Source of the DNA: Candidatus Bathyarchaeum sp.
GTDB lineage: Archaea > Thermoproteota > Bathyarchaeia > Bathyarchaeales > Bathyarchaeaceae
Direction of reading: 5' to 3'
NCBI GenBank assembly: GCA_004376385.1
Contig: SOJY01000250.1
Location: 1 to 10,050, forward strand
DNA length: 10,050 nucleotides
Made by a program: the position numbers and the translations under genes. Under the pieces are notes generated by a model. The model was not told the DNA's origin, made no database searches, and saw only the letters and a program-made list of their open reading frames with translations. Within the stretch, counting starts at the first letter, position 1. Each line of letters begins with the position of its first letter. This document shows, piece by piece, positions 1-5,992 of this stretch.

Positions 1-61
1 TCAATTCACAATTTATACTTGACGTATACGACCCCAAAACCAAACACACAAAAAAACGGAG

Positions 62-114
62 CATATTAGGAGACTAATAACAGCTGATTGTTGAAAACAG
101 CCTTTTTCTGGAAA
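62..114 (-). repeat. 53-bp perfect inverted repeat, left copy
   Basis: This stretch is the exact reverse complement of 6599-6651, checked base by base over 53 positions. The match breaks at both ends, and the flanking sequences are not related. Read on the minus strand, it begins 39 nt after the stop codon of the PKD-domain gene and has the same sense as that gene. It contains two AACAGC cores and a poly-A/T tract but no long internal palindrome. It is too short for a transposase gene. It may be a 3'-UTR element, a small RNA or a MITE-like dispersed repeat; the sequence alone does not decide. Confidence 0.97.
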
Positions 115-153
115 TCTGCAGTATACCTTAATGGCACGAAATCTTTGTTGCGG

Positions 154-732
154 TTAAGATGAGGCAATCACGGTTAGAGTCGTTGTGTTGCTGCTGCTTA
201 TTCCGTGGTCGTCTACGACTTTTAGTTTAACGGTGTAATTTCCATCCGAGGAATAGCTGTGAGTGATAGTGGGGACTTCTTCGTTACTGCTGGTTTCGTC
301 TCCGAAATCCCAAACCCACGTAACTATATCTCCATCAGGGTCTATGCCGGTTGATGTAAATTTGATGGTTTCTCCAACTACTGGAGTTTGTGGGTCTACC
401 GTGAACGTAGCGGGTGGAGGCGCAAGAAACGGAGTGATAAACAGCACCCAGCACATAATGAACGTCATAAAGTAGATGCCTATACCCATTGTAATAATCT
501 TAGTCGGCTTTTCCACCTTTTTCACAAACAGCCACTTAAAAACATAAAAACTGACAATGTAAATTGATAATCCAACAGTTATGCCGTTTAAAAGCGGATT
601 GCCTACTTTGAGATCCACAACTAAAGCAGCCACTAGGGCAGCGAGAATAGCGAACCCGATTCTGCACAAATAAATAACATTTAACGTTTTCAATTTGAAT
701 CCCGTGTTTTCGTGAACACCATAACTTTTCAC
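154..732 (-). CDS. EMC6-like membrane domain fused to an extracellular PKD domain
   Basis: The 192-residue protein has three hydrophobic helices at about residues 18-38, 48-69 and 78-103, then a PKD domain at about 106-190. The PKD core WDFGD lies at 141-145, followed by HSY and the YTVKLKV strand typical of the family. The basic loop between helices 2 and 3 (KKVEKPTK, 71-78) suggests a cytosolic N terminus and an outside C terminus, which would put the PKD domain on the cell surface. The helix 3 region (GIGIYF, then a W and an FIT motif) resembles archaeal relatives of EMC6, a partner of Oxa1-type insertases; this is recognition from memory, not a search. The start is a GTG at 730-732 without a good Shine-Dalgarno site; an internal TTG at residue 15 is an alternative. 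A PKD domain usually mediates binding or spacing at the surface, so a role in membrane-protein insertion or surface attachment is inference. Confidence 0.8.
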   Translation of the reverse strand: MKSYGVHENTGFKLKTLNVIYLCRIGFAILAALVAALVVDLKVGNPLLNGITVGLSIYIVSFYVFKWLFVKKVEKPTKIITMGIGIYFMTFIMCWVLFITPFLAPPPATFTVDPQTPVVGETIKFTSTGIDPDGDIVTWVWDFGDETSSNEEVPTITHSYSSDGNYTVKLKVVDDHGISSSNTTTLTVIASS

Positions 733-792
733 TTGTAGTTTATCTTACTTTCGCTTCCGAAAGCCCATTCACCATCCTAAATCTCATCTCAC

Positions 793-803
793 TTACTTAA
801 ACC
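793..803 (-). promoter_or_regulatory. possible box A for the EMC6-like/PKD gene
   Basis: Read on the minus strand, this stretch gives a TTTAAGTA-like TATA element. It lies about 60-70 nt upstream of the GTG start, which predicts a transcript start near 770 and a leader of about 38 nt. The match to the archaeal box A consensus is moderate and there is no strong purine-rich BRE, so this is tentative. Confidence 0.3.
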
Positions 804-841
804 CTCTCAAAACCACCATTCACCGCAACTGAAAAGAGCAG

Positions 842-895
842 AAAAAAGAGGAAAAATATCCTCGAAAGCATATCTTCAACTTTTTTCTCTTTTTT
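842..895. other. A/T-rich inverted repeat with T runs in the 733-1013 gap
   Basis: A 9-bp arm at 842-850 (AAAAAAGAG) is complementary to 887-895 (CTCTTTTTT). Between them a smaller hairpin (GAGGA...TCCTC) spans about 849-864. Runs of T at 881-886 and 890-895 look terminator-like on the plus strand, but no plus-strand gene ends here. It lies upstream of the divergent genes at 154-732 and 1014-1247. It may insulate the two, end a small unannotated RNA, or be chance in A/T-rich DNA. Confidence 0.35.
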
Positions 896-961
896 AGACG
901 ATACATGCAGGGATTTTACGTGCAGAACAGAACTTCGGGGAGAATGAACCAAGGGTTAAAA

Positions 962-969
962 TTATAAAT
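962..969 (+). promoter_or_regulatory. box A promoter element for the small membrane protein at 1014
   Basis: TTATAAAT preceded by an A-rich stretch fits the archaeal TATA box. A start of transcription about 25 nt downstream would fall near 990, just ahead of the Shine-Dalgarno sequence GGGGGTGAT at about 998-1006. The spacing is coherent for a short-leader mRNA. Confidence 0.5.
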
Positions 970-1013
970 CATGTGAACCAGAAAAATCTTCAGCGAAGGG
1001 GGTGATTGAGCAG

Positions 1014-1247
1014 ATGGGGTTAAAAAAAGGGTCAGTTTACACGTTTATTGCACAGCTGATTATGACTTATTTAATGGTTCTTCTATTTCTTCTTGTTATG
1101 CTTGTCGTTATAGGCAACGCACCAGTGTTGATTCTCTTTACTGCTCCCGGAATTTTTCTCCAAATAGTTCTAATCATCTATTTTTGGCTCCTTCTATTCT
1201 CAGTCCCCGACAAGTCGCCGATGTTCAAGAAACCGAACAGAAATTAG
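1014..1247 (+). CDS. small two-helix membrane protein, unknown function
   Basis: A 77-residue hydrophobic protein with a short basic N terminus, two predicted membrane helices at about residues 10-35 and 40-63, and a basic hydrophilic tail ending PMFKKPNRN. I prefer the ATG at 1014 over the upstream in-frame GTG at 1002, because the GTG lies inside a strong Shine-Dalgarno sequence (GGGGGTGAT) placed 7 nt before the ATG. A TATA-like element at 962-969 supports expression. The charge pattern suggests a helical hairpin with both ends in the cytosol. I do not recognise a family and see no catalytic residues. Its placement between the EMC6-like gene and another tiny membrane protein may be functional or accidental. 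Confidence 0.65.
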   Translation: MGLKKGSVYTFIAQLIMTYLMVLLFLLVMLVVIGNAPVLILFTAPGIFLQIVLIIYFWLLLFSVPDKSPMFKKPNRN

Positions 1248-1326
1248 CTGTTCGTATTGCAAATCCGTAGTCACATTTCATAAGAGCTTTACATCTTTCC
1301 AGTTTAACAAACAGTTGTGAGTTTAC

Positions 1327-1551
1327 ATGAACGACTTGCGTGAAAAGGGATCTGTGTGGCGTCGAATAATGATCATGGCTCTTTTGCCCCTCACTATTTT
1401 CCTTTGGATGACCGGCTGGACCTTGTACTGGATAGGTGATCAGAGAAGGTCTTCAAGAACTACCAAAAAAGAAGCTGGAAACGTTTTCAATAAAAGAGAT
1501 TGTGAAAGAAAGAACTTGAAGGAAGTTTCTCCACAGCAAATCTTTGTATAG
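1327..1551 (+). CDS. small single-pass membrane protein, unknown function
   Basis: A 74-residue ORF with one clear membrane helix at about residues 13-38, rich in W, L and I, including the stretch FLWMTGWTLYWIG. It is flanked by a basic N terminus (RRI) and a strongly basic, polar C-terminal half (GDQRRSSRTTKKEAG onward). Small archaeal proteins with a similar PL..FLW..GW.LYWIG helix are familiar to me from uncharacterised families, but I cannot name one. The ATG at 1327 has no convincing Shine-Dalgarno sequence. A weak TTTACAT element near 1291 could give an almost leaderless mRNA. The C-terminal half may be less conserved than the helix. It could be a small subunit or regulator of a membrane complex; no function is claimed. 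Confidence 0.5.
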   Translation: MNDLREKGSVWRRIMIMALLPLTIFLWMTGWTLYWIGDQRRSSRTTKKEAGNVFNKRDCERKNLKEVSPQQIFV

Positions 1552-1621
1552 AACATGAAGCAAGCTTTTAGAAAAAGCACCGTTTTCTGTAATTACATTC
1601 AATTTGTGAGTTTCCCAATTA

Positions 1622-1789
1622 GTGAAGAAACGTCACGCCAAGGCAGTTGCCCGCATCCAGAATGAATTGAATCGTTTCAAGACGGCACCCTTTTTATGCT
1701 GTAACATAAAACAGAAAAGGAATATGGAAGATGCTCTTTCCCTTAATGTTGGAAAGCAGGTTCCTCGTCTCTTGAGGGAAAAATGTTGA
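1622..1789 (+). CDS. possible 55-residue basic protein upstream of rqcH
   Basis: An open frame runs from a GTG at 1622 to a TGA at 1787-1789, overlapping the first codons of the NFACT gene by 7 nt (ATGTTGA). The product begins VKKRHAKAVARIQNELNRF, includes a CC pair (FLCCN) and ends KQVPRLLREKC. The amino-acid mix looks coding rather than random, and the stop/start overlap is typical of coupled genes. Against it, there is no Shine-Dalgarno sequence before the GTG, and an internal ATG at 1724 would leave only 21 residues. It could be a real small gene co-transcribed with the NFACT gene, a decayed gene, or chance. I recognise no family. Confidence 0.3.
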   Translation: MKKRHAKAVARIQNELNRFKTAPFLCCNIKQKRNMEDALSLNVGKQVPRLLREKC

Positions 1790-3786
1790 AGGATATAATG
1801 ACAAGCTTCGATGTAGCTGCAGTCACCCGTGAAATTAATGAATTAGTTGAAGGTGCTCATGTTGCCAAGATTTATCAAATTGGCACCAAAACTTTGCTCT
1901 TCAGGCTCCGGAAACCAAACCAGCCTCGAATTCAACTGCTCAGTGAAGCTGGAAAACGGTTCCATCTGACCTCCTACGTACATGAAACCCCAAAAAAGCC
2001 TTCTGCTTTCTGTATGTCCCTCAGAAAATATCTTGATAATGGCGTAATCAAAGCGGTTCGGCAACACGAATTCGAACGAATAGCAATCATGGAGATCAGA
2101 ACGCGGCAAGGCGACTTTCAGTTGGTTTCAGAGCTTTTTGGTGGAGGAAACGTCATACTAGTTGATCCAGAAGGCAAGATTCTCCAAGCCATGACCTACA
2201 AGAGAATGCGGGATAGAAACATTTTGCGTGGTGAACCGTTCCAGCACCCGCCTGCAAGAGGAAGAAACCCTCTAAAGCTGAGTAGTCAAGACTTTGTGGA
2301 AATAAAAACGCTTGGAGAAAAGGAAATAGTAAGGGCTCTAACTAAATTTTTGAGCATCAGCGGAACCTACGCCGAAGAAATCCTTCTCCGCGCAGAGGTT
2401 GACAAAAAAACTAGGTGCAGTGCGCTCACGGAACACGAACTTGACAGCATCTTTGATCAGCTCCAGAATCTTCTTTCACTCATTGAGTCGGGAAATGTGG
2501 AGCCTCGTATCGTAAGTGACGAAAAGAACGATTGGATTGACGTAACTCCTGTGCCGCTGAAAAAGTATATCTCGTTTGATCAAAAAAAGTTTGAAAAATT
2601 CAACAGCGCCCTTGATGACTACTACGTTAAGATAACCGATGTTGAGCGGGGCGAGGAGAACCGTGAAGAAGTTGAGAGCGAGGTCGCCAGACACAGACGG
2701 ATTCTTCAGAGACAAGAGAAAGCGTTAGAGGATTTAAAGGAACCGATCATAAAAAACAAGCAGATCGGAGACTTGATTTACCTTCACTTCGGAGACCTCC
2801 AATTGTTACTCCAGAAAATCATGGAAAATAAAAGAAGCGGCAAATCTTGGGAAGAAATAACCTCAATTATTGAGGAGAGAAAAAAAGCAAAGAGTCACCC
2901 GTATGTTTATTTCCACTCTCTGGAGCCCGCAAACCAAGTTCTTCATGTTTCAGTGGAAAACAAAAAATTCTCTCTCAAACTCCGCCAGTCCATCCAAGCC
3001 AACGCGGACAAATATTACTCACGATCCAAGAAGGCTGAAAAGAAGCTCAGGGGCGCCGAAAAGACACTGCATGAAACTATAGCCAAGATCGAAAAAGCAG
3101 AAAAACAGGTCAAAATAGTAAAAGATGCACAGCAACCATTAGCTAAACGGAGAAAAAAGGCGTGGTTTGAAAAGTTCAGGTGGTTTTATTCTTCTGACGG
3201 TTTCCTTGTGATTGGGGGCAGAGACGCCACAACAAACGAGATACTCATCAAAAAACGCATGGAACCGCATGACATTGTTTTCCACGCAGAAATTGTGGGT
3301 GCACCCTTTGTTTTGATAAAAACAGAAGGAAAAACTGCCCCCGAACGAACCATTAACGAAGCAGCACGGCTCGCAGCTTCGTACTCTCGAGCATGGAAGG
3401 AAATGTTTAGTGCAGTAAACGTCTATTGGGTAAATCCAGATCAGGTGAGTAAAACTCCTCCTTCTGGGCAGTCCCTCAAGAAAGGGGCTTTTATGATCCG
3501 TGGAACCAAAAATTTTGTTCGTGGTGTTCCTATGCGGGTTGCTATTGGGGTTAAAATTGATGATAAAGACATTATGGTTGTTGGGGGACCGGTGGATGCT
3601 ATTCGTCATCAAACGAACGCTTACGTGGAGGTTGTTCAGGGAGCGCAAAAAAGTAGTCAGCTTGCTAAAAAGATACGACATCAGTTGTCCACTAAAGTTT
3701 CTGAAGATTTGAAAAGAACTGTTACTGCGATTCCCTTAGAGGATATACAGCGTTTCATCCCGTTAGGCAGAGGAAAAATGAAATAG
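1783..3786 (+). CDS. rqcH: NFACT/NEMF family ribosome quality control protein (archaeal RqcH)
   Basis: This 667-residue protein has the full NFACT layout: an NFACT-N domain starting with MTSFDVAAVTREIN, a helix-hairpin-helix-like segment near 185-210, coiled coils at about 278-345 and 393-448, and an NFACT-R (DUF814) domain at about 455-585. The latter carries the signature KFRWFYSSDGFLVIGGRD followed by FHAEIVGAPFVLIK. Family members bind the obstructed large ribosomal subunit with peptidyl-tRNA and recruit tRNA to add C-terminal tails that mark the stalled chain for degradation. The catalytic D-R pair of yeast Rqc2 (D98/R99) aligns here with E98-R99, a conservative change, and the N-terminal Asp is kept as D10. 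The ATG at 1783 follows GAGGG with good spacing; the ATG at 1798 is an alternative, but starting at 1783 gives the usual length. A tRNA and large-subunit binding role in the cytosol is well founded on the family. Confidence 0.95.
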   Translation: MLKDIMTSFDVAAVTREINELVEGAHVAKIYQIGTKTLLFRLRKPNQPRIQLLSEAGKRFHLTSYVHETPKKPSAFCMSLRKYLDNGVIKAVRQHEFERIAIMEIRTRQGDFQLVSELFGGGNVILVDPEGKILQAMTYKRMRDRNILRGEPFQHPPARGRNPLKLSSQDFVEIKTLGEKEIVRALTKFLSISGTYAEEILLRAEVDKKTRCSALTEHELDSIFDQLQNLLSLIESGNVEPRIVSDEKNDWIDVTPVPLKKYISFDQKKFEKFNSALDDYYVKITDVERGEENREEVESEVARHRRILQRQEKALEDLKEPIIKNKQIGDLIYLHFGDLQLLLQKIMENKRSGKSWEEITSIIEERKKAKSHPYVYFHSLEPANQVLHVSVENKKFSLKLRQSIQANADKYYSRSKKAEKKLRGAEKTLHETIAKIEKAEKQVKIVKDAQQPLAKRRKKAWFEKFRWFYSSDGFLVIGGRDATTNEILIKKRMEPHDIVFHAEIVGAPFVLIKTEGKTAPERTINEAARLAASYSRAWKEMFSAVNVYWVNPDQVSKTPPSGQSLKKGAFMIRGTKNFVRGVPMRVAIGVKIDDKDIMVVGGPVDAIRHQTNAYVEVVQGAQKSSQLAKKIRHQLSTKVSEDLKRTVTAIPLEDIQRFIPLGRGKMK

Positions 3787-3898
3787 CATTGCACAAGAAA
3801 GAAATGTGCACGCCAAAAATGTGGCTATGAACTTGCTAGAACTTATAAAACAGGTTCCTCGTGAGCGCCTAGAAAAGAATCAAAAAAGAGGAGTTGAA

Positions 3899-3920
3899 CT
3901 TTTTTATTTTTTGTTCTTTT
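3899..3920 (+). terminator. T-rich termination tract after rqcH, in a convergent gap
   Basis: A long T-rich run on the plus strand, broken by single A, G and C bases, begins about 110 nt after the rqcH stop codon. Archaeal RNA polymerase ends transcription at such oligo-T tracts without needing a hairpin. The tract overlaps the 3' end of the minus-strand HNH-fold gene, where it encodes the lysine-rich tail CKKNKK. A weak hairpin (TGCAC at 3790-3794 with GTGCA at 3806-3810) lies closer to the rqcH stop. Confidence 0.45.
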
Positions 3921-4176
3921 TGCAGTAGCAGTCCCAACAGAGTATTTCGCAGTTTTCTTGTGTGGTTTTTCCGCCGTTTTCTGGGCTAACTATGAAATGT
4001 GCGTCCCAACCTTTTTCGCCGTCGGGTGCCTTGAAAGATTGTCCTCGTTTATTCCAATCGAGAACTCTCATACACATAGAATTGTAGCCATGTCCATGTT
4101 CTACAAGTAGGCATTCACATCTAAAGTCTGCAGCGCCAAACGCTTTCTTTACAACTTCCTCTGGAAATTCAGCCAT
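3904..4176 (-). CDS. small HNH-fold zinc protein with altered catalytic residues
   Basis: The product is 90 residues from the ATG at 4176. An in-frame TTG at 4191 would give 95, but it lies in the GGAGG that serves as the Shine-Dalgarno site 8 nt before that ATG. The C-terminal half shows the HNH beta-beta-alpha-metal pattern: CEC near residues 20-22, then WDAHFIVSPENGGKTTQENC, then LCWDC. The GG, N and the C-x2-C zinc knuckle of classic HNH proteins are kept. The usual catalytic His just before the Ile of the HHI/DHI motif is Phe, and the His after the last Cys (usually CH) is Tyr. It may be a non-catalytic DNA- or RNA-binding relative of HNH nucleases, or it may use the remaining His. It stands alone, convergent with rqcH. 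Confidence 0.7.
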   Translation of the reverse strand: MAEFPEEVVKKAFGAADFRCECLLVEHGHGYNSMCMRVLDWNKRGQSFKAPDGEKGWDAHFIVSPENGGKTTQENCEILCWDCYCKKNKK

Positions 4177-4220
4177 TTCCTGTTCCTCCAATAAGATTAC
4201 AGCTTTTATCCAAATATCCT

Positions 4221-4230
4221 CTTTTAAACC
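4221..4230 (-). promoter_or_regulatory. box A for the HNH-fold gene
   Basis: On the minus strand this reads GGTTTAAAAG, a good archaeal TATA element preceded by A/G bases that could serve as a BRE. It lies about 50 nt before the ATG at 4176, predicting a start of transcription near 4200 and a leader of about 25 nt that carries the GGAGG Shine-Dalgarno site. Confidence 0.5.
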
Positions 4231-4233
4231 TTA

Positions 4234-4255
4234 TTGTGAGAACAGCCCATTTTTG
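4234..4255 (-). repeat. possible degenerate copy of the 53-bp repeat
   Basis: ATTGT-GAGAACAGCCCATTTTT on the plus strand resembles the ATTGTTGAAAACAGCC-TTTTT core of the 53-bp repeat, with about 19 matching positions and small gaps. Like the two perfect copies, it lies after a stop codon (75 nt past the M32 gene) and in the same sense relative to that gene. The match is short and A/T-rich, so chance similarity is quite possible. Confidence 0.25.
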
Positions 4256-4330
4256 CTTATTGACATGTTTTAATTAATCTATTTATTGGACTTTTGTGTG
4301 TGCATAAAAACGGGCTTGGAATGACTTCGA

Positions 4331-5866
4331 CTAGAAACCGTAAAGCCTAGAATATTTCTCGTGTAGATAATTGAGGAATGGGTCAACGTCGAGGTCTTTT
4401 CCGGCAATTATTTTGATGAGTTCAGGCGGGCTGTAAAGATTTCCATGGCTGTGAACGTTTTTGTTTAACCACTGTTTAACGTTTCTGAGGTCGCCCTTAG
4501 CTATCTGGCTTCGCCAATCCTGCTGTTCCTTTTCCATACAGTAGAGAAGCTGTCCGCTGTAGATGTTTCCCAACGCGTAGCTTGGAAAGTAGCCGTATAA
4601 TCCGCTGGCCCAATGAGTGTCCTGCATCACGCCCTCAGAGTCGTCTTCAACAGTCACACCTAGATACTTACTGTAACTTTCGTTCCAGACCTGCGGAAGC
4701 TCATCTATGGTTATTTTGTCTGCGAACAGGTCTCTTTCAAGGTTGAACCGTATTATAACGTGGAGACCATAAGTGACTTCGTCTGCCTCAACCCGAATTT
4801 TCGACGGCTTAACATGGTTAATTGCATGGACGAAATCATCCAAAGTCACATCGGAAAGCACATTGCCGGTGAGTTTTTTCAGTTTGGGCAGGAAGTAGGT
4901 CCAGAATTCTCGGGATCTTCCCACAATGTTTTCTACGAACCGTGACTGGGACTCATGGAATCCCATGGAGCACTCGTCTCCCACAGGCTGGAACATCCAC
5001 TCTGACTTCAGGTTCTGCTCGTACAGGGCGTGTCCTCCCTCATGCAGGATAGAGAAAATGGAGGAAGCAAACCTGTTTGGGTAGTAATGTGTTGTGATTC
5101 GCACATCATCGTAGTATCCTGTTGTGAAGGGATGCTCCGTCTCGTCAATTCTGCCTCCAGACTTCGCCGATGTTACGTCGTAGCCAATGAATTCAGCAAG
5201 TAACTTACCGATTTTCTGTTGTGTTTCTATGGGAACTTGACGCTTGAGGATTGCTGTGTCTGGCTGTTTCGGGGATGTTTCACATTTCCGTAACAGCAAA
5301 ATTAATCCCTCCCTCAGTTCTTTGAAGACTTTGCTGATTGTTTCTGAGGTCATTTTTGGTTCGAAAATATCTATCAGCGCATCGTAGGGCGTAGCGGTCT
5401 CCTTGACTTGCATCAAAATTTCGGCTGCCTGTTTCTTTAACTTGAAGAGTTTTTCGAGTTCAGGCTTGAATTTGGCGAAGTCTTTGTTGGCTTTCGCCTT
5501 TTTCCATGTATCAATTGTTACGGCTTGCTGTTTTGAGGCTTCGACTACGAGTTCTTCGGGAAGCTTTGTCTGTTCATCGTAACTCTTCTTTATCAGGTAC
5601 AAGTTCCTCTTGTGAACGGGATCGAGACTGCTGTATTCTGGATGTTTCATTGTCTCTTTCAGCAAGCGTCCAATTTCGGGGTCTGTGCTCATTTTGTGTC
5701 CGATTCGGCTGAGCATGGCGAGCTGTAGGCTTCGCATTTCGATTCCTTTTGGAGGCATCATTGTTTCCATGTCCCAGTGGAGAATCGAGGCTGCTGAATG
5801 AAGCGTAACAATGTTCTTCATTTTTTCCAGCAGCTTTTTGTAACTTGACATCAGGGTTTTAGTCAT
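4331..5866 (-). CDS. carboxypeptidase Taq, M32 family metallopeptidase
   Basis: The 511-residue length is normal for M32 enzymes, zinc-dependent carboxypeptidases that release C-terminal residues from peptides in the cytosol. The active site motif HEGGH is at residues 275-279, with E276 as the catalytic Glu and H275/H279 as metal ligands. The third ligand is E305 in FHESQSRFVEN. Other family blocks are present: LHWDMETMMPP near 29-39, IRVEADEVTYGLH at 357-369, and DTHWASGLYGYFPSYALGN at 416-434. No truncation or key residue loss is seen. The ATG at 5866 lacks its own Shine-Dalgarno site but overlaps the stop of a 22-codon ORF that has a strong one, which suggests translational coupling. The gene is divergent from a NUDIX gene; a general peptide-scavenging role is inferred from the family. 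Confidence 0.96.
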   Translation of the reverse strand: MTKTLMSSYKKLLEKMKNIVTLHSAASILHWDMETMMPPKGIEMRSLQLAMLSRIGHKMSTDPEIGRLLKETMKHPEYSSLDPVHKRNLYLIKKSYDEQTKLPEELVVEASKQQAVTIDTWKKAKANKDFAKFKPELEKLFKLKKQAAEILMQVKETATPYDALIDIFEPKMTSETISKVFKELREGLILLLRKCETSPKQPDTAILKRQVPIETQQKIGKLLAEFIGYDVTSAKSGGRIDETEHPFTTGYYDDVRITTHYYPNRFASSIFSILHEGGHALYEQNLKSEWMFQPVGDECSMGFHESQSRFVENIVGRSREFWTYFLPKLKKLTGNVLSDVTLDDFVHAINHVKPSKIRVEADEVTYGLHVIIRFNLERDLFADKITIDELPQVWNESYSKYLGVTVEDDSEGVMQDTHWASGLYGYFPSYALGNIYSGQLLYCMEKEQQDWRSQIAKGDLRNVKQWLNKNVHSHGNLYSPPELIKIIAGKDLDVDPFLNYLHEKYSRLYGF

Positions 5867-5927
5867 CTTTAACGGGCTTCCAGATTTTTTGTTGACATTT
5901 TAGTGCAGATACATCTTCTATTGGCAT
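5859..5927 (-). CDS. 22-codon leader ORF overlapping the M32 start
   Basis: A short ORF (MPIEDVSALKCQQKIWKPVKDD) starts at the ATG at 5927 and ends with a TAA at 5859-5861, overlapping the M32 start in the sequence ATGACTAA. It is preceded by AAGGTGAT, one of the strongest Shine-Dalgarno matches in the window, with a spacing of 3-5 nt. The M32 ATG itself has none. This arrangement fits a leader peptide that brings ribosomes to the M32 start. The counter-argument is that the TATA-like element on the minus strand (5937-5945) would place the transcript start near 5914, inside this ORF, so it might not be translated at all. Confidence 0.4.
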   Translation of the reverse strand: MPIEDVSALKCQQKIWKPVKDD

Positions 5928-5936
5928 GGAATCACC

Positions 5937-5945
5937 TTTTAATAT
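5937..5945. promoter_or_regulatory. shared divergent TATA-like element between M32 and NUDIX genes
   Basis: TTTTAATAT reads as a good box A on the plus strand and as ATATTAAAA on the minus strand. On the plus side it predicts a start near 5966, with a short leader carrying GAAGGA before the NUDIX start. On the minus side it predicts a start near 5914, upstream of the M32 ATG but inside the leader ORF. The Shine-Dalgarno sequence of the leader ORF overlaps this element. Confidence 0.45.
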
Positions 5946-5992
5946 CTCTTCTTTCTGTTCAGAATTGCAATGAGAACCGAAGGAATGTGGAC

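Noticed and set aside
3139..3681. Long minus-strand frame of 180 residues inside rqcH
   Set aside because: It lies fully antisense to the conserved NFACT-R domain and its sequence is rich in Cys, Ser and His in the pattern of a shadow frame.
5903..5992. N-terminal extension of the NUDIX protein back to the ATG at 5903
   Set aside because: The extra 30 residues do not look like NUDIX sequence, would cross the divergent promoter and leader ORF, and a Shine-Dalgarno site fits TTG 5993 better.
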